From the NCBI GenBank assembly GCA_964036295.1, contig OZ038469.1, forward strand, positions 5,100,067 to 5,164,066: 64,000 nucleotides of DNA, given 5' to 3'. Below the pieces are notes generated by a model, which was not told the DNA's origin, searched no databases, and saw only the letters and a program-made list of their open reading frames with translations. Both the position numbers and the translations under genes were made by a program. Numbering within the stretch: the first letter of the stretch is position 1; each line of letters begins with the position of its first letter. Positions 59,301 to 64,000 of the stretch are shown in pieces. The stretch comes from Plumapathes pennacea. Its lineage: Eukaryota; Cnidaria; Anthozoa; Antipatharia; Myriopathidae.

Positions 59301-61839
59301 AGTGAACGAGTGGTGTAAGTCATTAATTGCATGAGCAACTCATAAGATTGCTAGATTGCTTGTTTATCATGTAAAAAAGTTCATTGGGGACTCAAATTTC
59401 AAACAAAAGTCTCTTAATCTGCATTCAATGCAAATTAATGATTAACATTGCTTGCTCTCAGCCAATCAGATTGCAGTGATTTTTAGAGTCATATGATAAT
59501 ATTGTACCTGTAGATAATAAATCACAAGTACAGTGGAAGCCATTAATATGGCCTCACCATCGGGACATAATCTGGCCAAATTAAAGGGGTGGCCATATAA
59601 TTAACAGGGTTTACAGATAAAACAACGACTGGGCATTTGTGCCGTGGGAAAAAAAAGGTGGCTGCAATATTGAGGTGGTTGTAATAACAGGGTGGCCATA
59701 AGGCAGGGTTACCAGTACAACGGTACAAGCCCAGAAAGAGCACTAGCTGACTACAGTGACACTACAGTACAGTACAGTACCTGTTCCTTCATGTCCTGGT
59801 TTTCTTCTGCGAGCCGTCTAATGGTTTCTTGTAGTTGAACAGGGTCTGGTTTGCCAACATATGACAGTGGTAATGGATAATGTATCCTGAAATAGAAAAA
59901 ATAAATAAAAACTTTTAAAATATAATTACGTACAATTCAGAAATGAGAGTTCAGTGAAGAAATAAGAAAACATTTCACTCAATGCAAATCTGTCTGTTGA
60001 GATCTGATGATAATCTTGCATTTTGCTGCACTTGAATAATATTGAAACTATATTCGAATGGACAAACAGGACAAATTATGTTCAAATAGTGTTTAAGGGC
60101 TGGACATGAATAAAAACACCTTTCACAGTCAAGTGCATAAAGTAGTTTACAACTTTTAAAGAAGAAACATGAATACAGTACAGTTGAAGCTCTCTAGGTG
60201 GACAATCTCATAAGTGGACATGCAGCTCTTCTTACGGTCGCCTTTGTGTCAGCCCTGCTTAAACTCTAGCACAGTCAAACAATCATTCCTGCAACTGGAC
60301 AGTTCCAGTTACAGGCACTTTTACTGCTTTACAAGGGTGTTCGCTTATGGTAGCTTCAATTACTGTACATCTAGACAAGCTGTTGAATCTACAATATAAT
60401 GGATTACATGGAATATTGCCACAAAGAAGCCACTTGTATGTAATGCCCTGCAGTACAGATACCTGTCAAATTCAACTGTGTAAGTCATGATGAGATATCT
60501 CTTGGCATGCAAGTGAGTTGCCTTTGTGCCAGGAACATGTTGTGTAGTCTGTCCTGTTTTGGAGTTGTTTAGACTGTGCAGTGTTTCCAGGTCTCCGTAG
60601 GTCAACAGGTCCAGAGAAAGAGTACTACTCTCCTATAAAACAACAAGGTACACCAGGAGTCACTCAAAATCAGCTACAAAATGGCCATATCAATCAGCTT
60701 TGCTGTAGCCAATTTAGCTTGCGAAAACAAACAGATTTTCTACCTGTTGCTTTACGAGGCCATAAAAATAACAAGCAGATACAATCTGTTCATTTTGCAG
60801 GCTGCAGCCAACTTGGCTCAGACAGAGAGTTGTATTTACGTCAGCGCAACAATGTACTGTTGCTGATTATTATTTTTAGATTAGTGCAAAGTTCCTGTGT
60901 GAGCATGGTACCCCAACCCACAGATTCACAGCAATAACCTCTGCATCAGTTCATGTATGCACGAGCTGTGCCATTATTTCAACTGGGAAAAAATCTAATC
61001 CTTAAATAGTCGCCCTAATGGCCCCCATGAAAAATAAATAAATAAAAAAAAAAGAAGTGAGAACAAAATAAATACAAGAGGGAGACATACTGTAAAACAT
61101 TGTGCAAATAGAATGACCCTGAACAATCTCAGCTATTTAGGTGGAGTCCGGTACGGGACCAGAGTGGAAACTCTTGGCATTTCTCTCTTGCTATTGTATA
61201 ATTTTATGCATAGTTAAAAGTACACACAAACACGGAAATGTTGCCAGTGATCTCCACTCAGCCCGCAAAAACATCCACGTCTGAGGTAATTATTTTGTAT
61301 AATTATGTACTGTACCTTTGTGCATCCCAACTCCAGCATGTTCACAAAAACATTGAATTGTTTAAAGTTTCCTGTCCGACGAGTCAACTCTTCAATATCT
61401 ATGAGTAAATGATAATCAATAGTAAGATATTCAGCCCACTAACTGCTCATGCAACACTGTTTACATATACCACAGTTACATGACTGTACTCATCACAAAA
61501 TGTTTGCTCTAATACAAGGGGAGCTTGTCTGAATACACTTCATTGTAAAATTCGAACGTATTCACGTCCATAATAATCCTATGTTACATTATTAGCAGCC
61601 GAGTTATTAGCGCAATTTCTGGTTTATGTACGTGTGTCTGAGTGAATTGATCAGTCAACTTTATAGAGCTCACATTTCGCATCAAATTGTCCTGTCCACT
61701 GATCTGCAGTCAGCCTGTCTTCCACCTGAAGCGACAACACCTCCCTCTTGGTATCCACAGACATCATCACTACATACTCCACACCTCGAAACAAGTGGTT
61801 AGTGGTGCGAAAACCACGGCAGCTAGCCGCGTCCGCCAT
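50547..61839 (-). CDS. CCDC61: CCDC61 (VFL3) orthologue, multi-exon
   Basis: Recognised from the N-terminal head: FRGVEYVVMMSV, VEDRLTADQWTGQFDA, TGNFKQFNVFVNMLE, LLTYGDLETLH, RYLIMTYTVEFDR, HYPLPLSYVGKPDPVQLQ. Exons, all with GT-AG borders and matching phases: 61674-61839, 61316-61398, 60463-60632, 59781-59886, 58619-58665, 58179-58314, 57941-58021, 57623-57705, 56746-56885. The last exon is 50547-50647, encoding ESFDRSADMMEIDARLDALQ and a TAG at 50547. CCDC61 has an XRCC4-like head and a coiled coil, binds microtubules, and anchors basal bodies and centrosomes. Exons 5-8 encode the coiled coil and 56746-56885 the Ser/Arg-rich tail. Start chosen at 61839 (MADAASCRGF); an in-frame ATG also exists at 61884. 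Exons between 50647 and 56746 are only partly resolved. Confidence 0.9.
54415..54710. repeat. Three tandem copies of an about 110-bp repeat
   Basis: CAAGTCTTCCTCCTGAATAC occurs three times (about 54440, 54554, 54664), each with ACGAAGTTCT-like sequence before it and AACACAATAAAACAAC-like sequence after it. It lies in an intron of the CCDC61-like gene. Confidence 0.8.
55167..55188. repeat. Poly-G tract
   Basis: A G run of about 20 precedes a stretch (55190-55360) with repeated ACCCTATTT motifs. It is intronic, with no coding signal. Confidence 0.7.
55880..56160. repeat. Palindromic repeat family C, inverted copy
   Basis: Reads as the complement of 43930-44200, including ATATCCTCACTAGTGAGGAT and CGGGTCCCGGATGTAGTTTC. 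Intronic. The palindrome identity between copies suggests a MITE-like mobile family. Confidence 0.65.
56293..56370. repeat. A-rich (AAAAC)n / (AAAC)n tract
   Basis: Low-complexity AAAAC and AAAC repeats. On the minus strand this forms the T-rich run just before the acceptor of the candidate exon starting at 56289, so it acts as an unusually long polypyrimidine tract. Confidence 0.8.
56646..56724. repeat. (ATGT)n microsatellite
   Basis: About 20 ATGT units with a few GCATGT and CATCT variants, ending about 20 bases from the donor side of the exon 56746-56885. It stays open in one frame as a run of Met-Tyr-Val-Cys, which is not a gene. Confidence 0.9.
58032..58056. repeat. (ATACA)n microsatellite
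   Basis: About five AATAC units just upstream, on the minus strand, of the acceptor for exon 57941-58021. Confidence 0.8.
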
Positions 61840-61975
61840 CTTTCCTGTTCGAACCGCGGCGCCAAAACAATGCTGTCCCGACATTCCAAGCGCTGGGACA
61901 ATGCCTGGCTACCAAGCCGTTCTCACTCTGGGGGAGGAGGACGGTGGACGAGAGAGTTGTGGGGTTTTATGGTAA
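61840..61975. promoter_or_regulatory. Likely shared promoter of the CCDC61-like and COA6-like genes
   Basis: The region just above the CCDC61 start is relatively GC-rich (GAACCGCGGCGCCAAAAC) and lies between two divergent genes. A splice donor, TTATG then GTAAGA at about 61970, may close a 5' untranslated exon of the COA6-like gene, whose coding exon has an acceptor (GTCACAG) two bases before its ATG. No TATA box is evident. The bidirectional promoter is an inference from layout. Confidence 0.45.
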
Positions 61976-63188
61976 GAGATTGGTCTATAGTTTGTTATTT
62001 TACCTGAGAAAGGCATGTGCCAGTGTGCTTGTTCCTTTCATTTTCGGAGACGAACTTATCCCTACTTGTTTCTGTTGCATTTTTAGTTTTCTTAATTTTT
62101 GGTTTGTTTTCATCGACCCAGTTCACATGCAACCGTCAAATTTTTGGCTAAAGTATTTGTTCTGATTCGGCTCCGAGAGGCTGATTATGTCAACGTCGCC
62201 ATGTGAGCTATTTCTCTTGAGAAACTGTTTGATATGAATAAAAAACTTATGCAGACTCCCAGACACAAGCTGGTTACAAATACCAGATAATAAATGTGAG
62301 AAGATAAGCTAAGTAGTATATATACTTTAGTTTGGTATTCATTGCGTATAGTACATTGTTGTCTGACAAATTGGCCCAATCTAGTCCAGTAACCAATATT
62401 GTGGACAAAGTAACGGAAATGCAAAGAGTAGTTTTCTTGTTAGTAAAATACAGTGTAGCTACCCCCTCCCCCCACCCCACATGTTTTGTGCATTTTCTTG
62501 CAATATTGAAAATCACTGATATTTTCATTCTGAAAGTATGGCTATTACATATTTGGTGTGCAAAAATTAGGTCCTTGGTATACAAAGGCTTACATTATTT
62601 TAACTGTTTGAAACCAACAGCAGAGACATTATTGGTACATAGGAGGGGTGACCCTGGAGAGTTCTTGGGGAGTCCCTGGATATTTTGCACAATGGTTTGA
62701 CTATATGGCACAGCTTTGATGGATAAATAATGAGGTGGCTGGGGAATGGCTTTTAAATAATGTCAGTGTTAAATGGTTTTGATGAAAATTATTAGCATTC
62801 ATCTGTAAGCACTATCTTGGAGATCATCTTTTTGATGCATTCAATAAATGGTTCAGGTGCATGGCCTATCTCAACATGCAGGATTTTTTTTTTCTGAAGT
62901 GGAGGTTTTAAAACTTGTCCCTTGATTGAGACCTTTAAAAAATGCACTTGCGCTGCCAAGTTGTTGCATGTGAGTTTTCTCTAGATGTCTTCTTGTTCAA
63001 AGATACATAAAAAGGGGCCAAATTTTTACCATGATAGGATAATTATTTAAAAGGGTCAGTATTTCTACCTATCATCTTGGAATGTAGGATGAGGGGTTGA
63101 ACTTCAGGGTATGTACAGTATATATAGCCAACATGAGAGCTAAATTGATATTTTTCTTTCACCTGCCAGATCAATAGATTGTCACAGA

Positions 63189-63860
63189 ATGTCTGCCCCA
63201 AATGCAAAAGAAAGAGCAAAATGCTATAATACTCGGGATAGATACTTCATGTGCAAAGCATCTCATGATAACAGTGACTCAGCTTGTGAAGAAGAAAAGA
63301 AAGATTACTACTCCAGCTGCCCAGCAGCCTGGGTAAGTACACTAAAAAAACCTAAAGGGGATAGGGAAGCAATTCCTCTCCTGATATAAGTAAATGATAA
63401 TAAAATAATAAATGTGATAGAGTCAACTCCTCTAAGACAGACACCCTTGCGACCAGCCCCAATTCTGTCTGGTTTATACGGGTGTTTGTCAGTTAGAGTT
63501 ATTAAAAAAATGACTGAAAAATACAGCAGCAACTGCTCCATCTTAGAGAGGTGTCTTAGAGAAGATTATGTATTATGTACATGTGACTGCATGTTCAAAT
63601 TGCCCTTCATGTATTTCCAAGTCCAAACGGTCAGTTTGCGCCCTGGTTCTCTGCAGTTGACTGTTTTTCAAATTAATGGAATGCTATAGAGAGTTTACTT
63701 TCCAAAATAGAAGTTTTTTTAATTACAGTATATTATCTGTTTTTACAGTTTTCTATTATTGCTATATTTCTCACAGGTGAAATATTTTGCAAGAAAACAA
63801 ATTTATGATGAATATCAGAAAAAACTGAACACAGAGGGTTTCAAGCTGGAGGATTCCTAA
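63189..63860 (+). CDS. COA6: COA6 orthologue (cytochrome c oxidase assembly factor 6)
   Basis: Two coding exons, 63189-63332 and 63777-63860, joined by a GT-AG intron in phase 0 (TGG then GTAAGT; CTCACAG then GTG). The 75-residue product starts MSAPNAKERAKC. It has the twin-Cys pattern of COA6: Cys12-X9-Cys22 and Cys33-X10-Cys44, then SCPAAWVKYFARKQIYDEYQ. COA6 is a small intermembrane-space protein imported and oxidised by the MIA40 route; it helps insert copper into the CuA site of COX2 with SCO1/SCO2. Length and motif spacing fit the animal family. The C-X9-C / C-X10-C spacing separates it from COX6B. The 3' UTR runs on to the window end. Confidence 0.92.
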
Positions 63861-64000
63861 TATTGTGGTGTGGACTCCCTGGTGATGGTGGCATTTCATC
63901 AAATTACCACTGCTGCAATCTCTAAAATGCCAAGTACTAAGTCAACAGCAAGGCTGGTGTCATTTAGTGGATTTGGAGCCTCCATTCCCCCTCCCAATGA
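63861..64000 (+). other. COA6: 3' untranslated region of the COA6-like gene
   Basis: Sequence after the TAA at 63858-63860. No polyadenylation signal is seen before the window ends. Confidence 0.4.

Noticed and set aside
63189-63389. COX6B as an alternative identity for the twin-Cys protein
   Set aside because: Cys spacing (C-X9-C and C-X10-C), the KERAKC start and the SCPAAWVKYF segment fit COA6 better.

Overview
The window looks like nuclear DNA of an animal, most likely an anthozoan cnidarian such as a stony coral. It is AT-rich and repeat-rich, with small genes split by GT-AG introns, a BEL/Pao LTR retrotransposon, many short inverted-repeat elements, and expanded TPR-CHAT genes. The species assignment is an inference; the intron-containing genes and the retrotransposon rule out a bacterial source.

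Left part (1-29475) is a head-to-tail tandem duplication. The unit is a TPR-CHAT gene (a long, almost perfect 40-residue TPR array followed by a caspase-fold CHAT protease domain) plus several kb of 3' flank. Unit 1 runs from about 1600 to 12905 (gene 2510-6364) and unit 2 from about 13065 to 29475 (gene 18105-22712, with a likely first exon ending in ATG at 13528-13530). The first 1.45 kb matches the tail of the same unit, so another copy probably lies left of the window. A fourth, decayed copy (TPR units only, CHAT missing) sits at 47405-48608. The copies differ by mobile-element insertions that can be read as filled and empty sites.

Middle part (29477-45826) holds a large foldback element (29477-33571) with a nested 2.0-kb element carrying 9-bp target duplications and GGGAACC-type minisatellite ends; a 230-bp Harbinger-type MITE; and two copies of a LicD-family membrane protein gene on the minus strand. 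One LicD copy (44978-45826) is intact. The other (34466-41587) is split by a full-length, apparently young BEL/Pao element (35123-41389) with 207-bp LTRs, 6-bp target duplication, tRNA-Tyr-type primer site, polypurine tract and an uninterrupted 1921-codon polyprotein.

Right part (about 48600-64000) contains two divergently arranged conserved genes: a minus-strand CCDC61/VFL3 orthologue (basal-body and centrosome protein, many exons, 50547-61839) and a plus-strand COA6 orthologue (mitochondrial cytochrome c oxidase assembly factor, two coding exons, 63189-63860). Their 5' ends face each other across a short shared promoter region. The remaining sequence is introns, MITE-like repeats and microsatellites.
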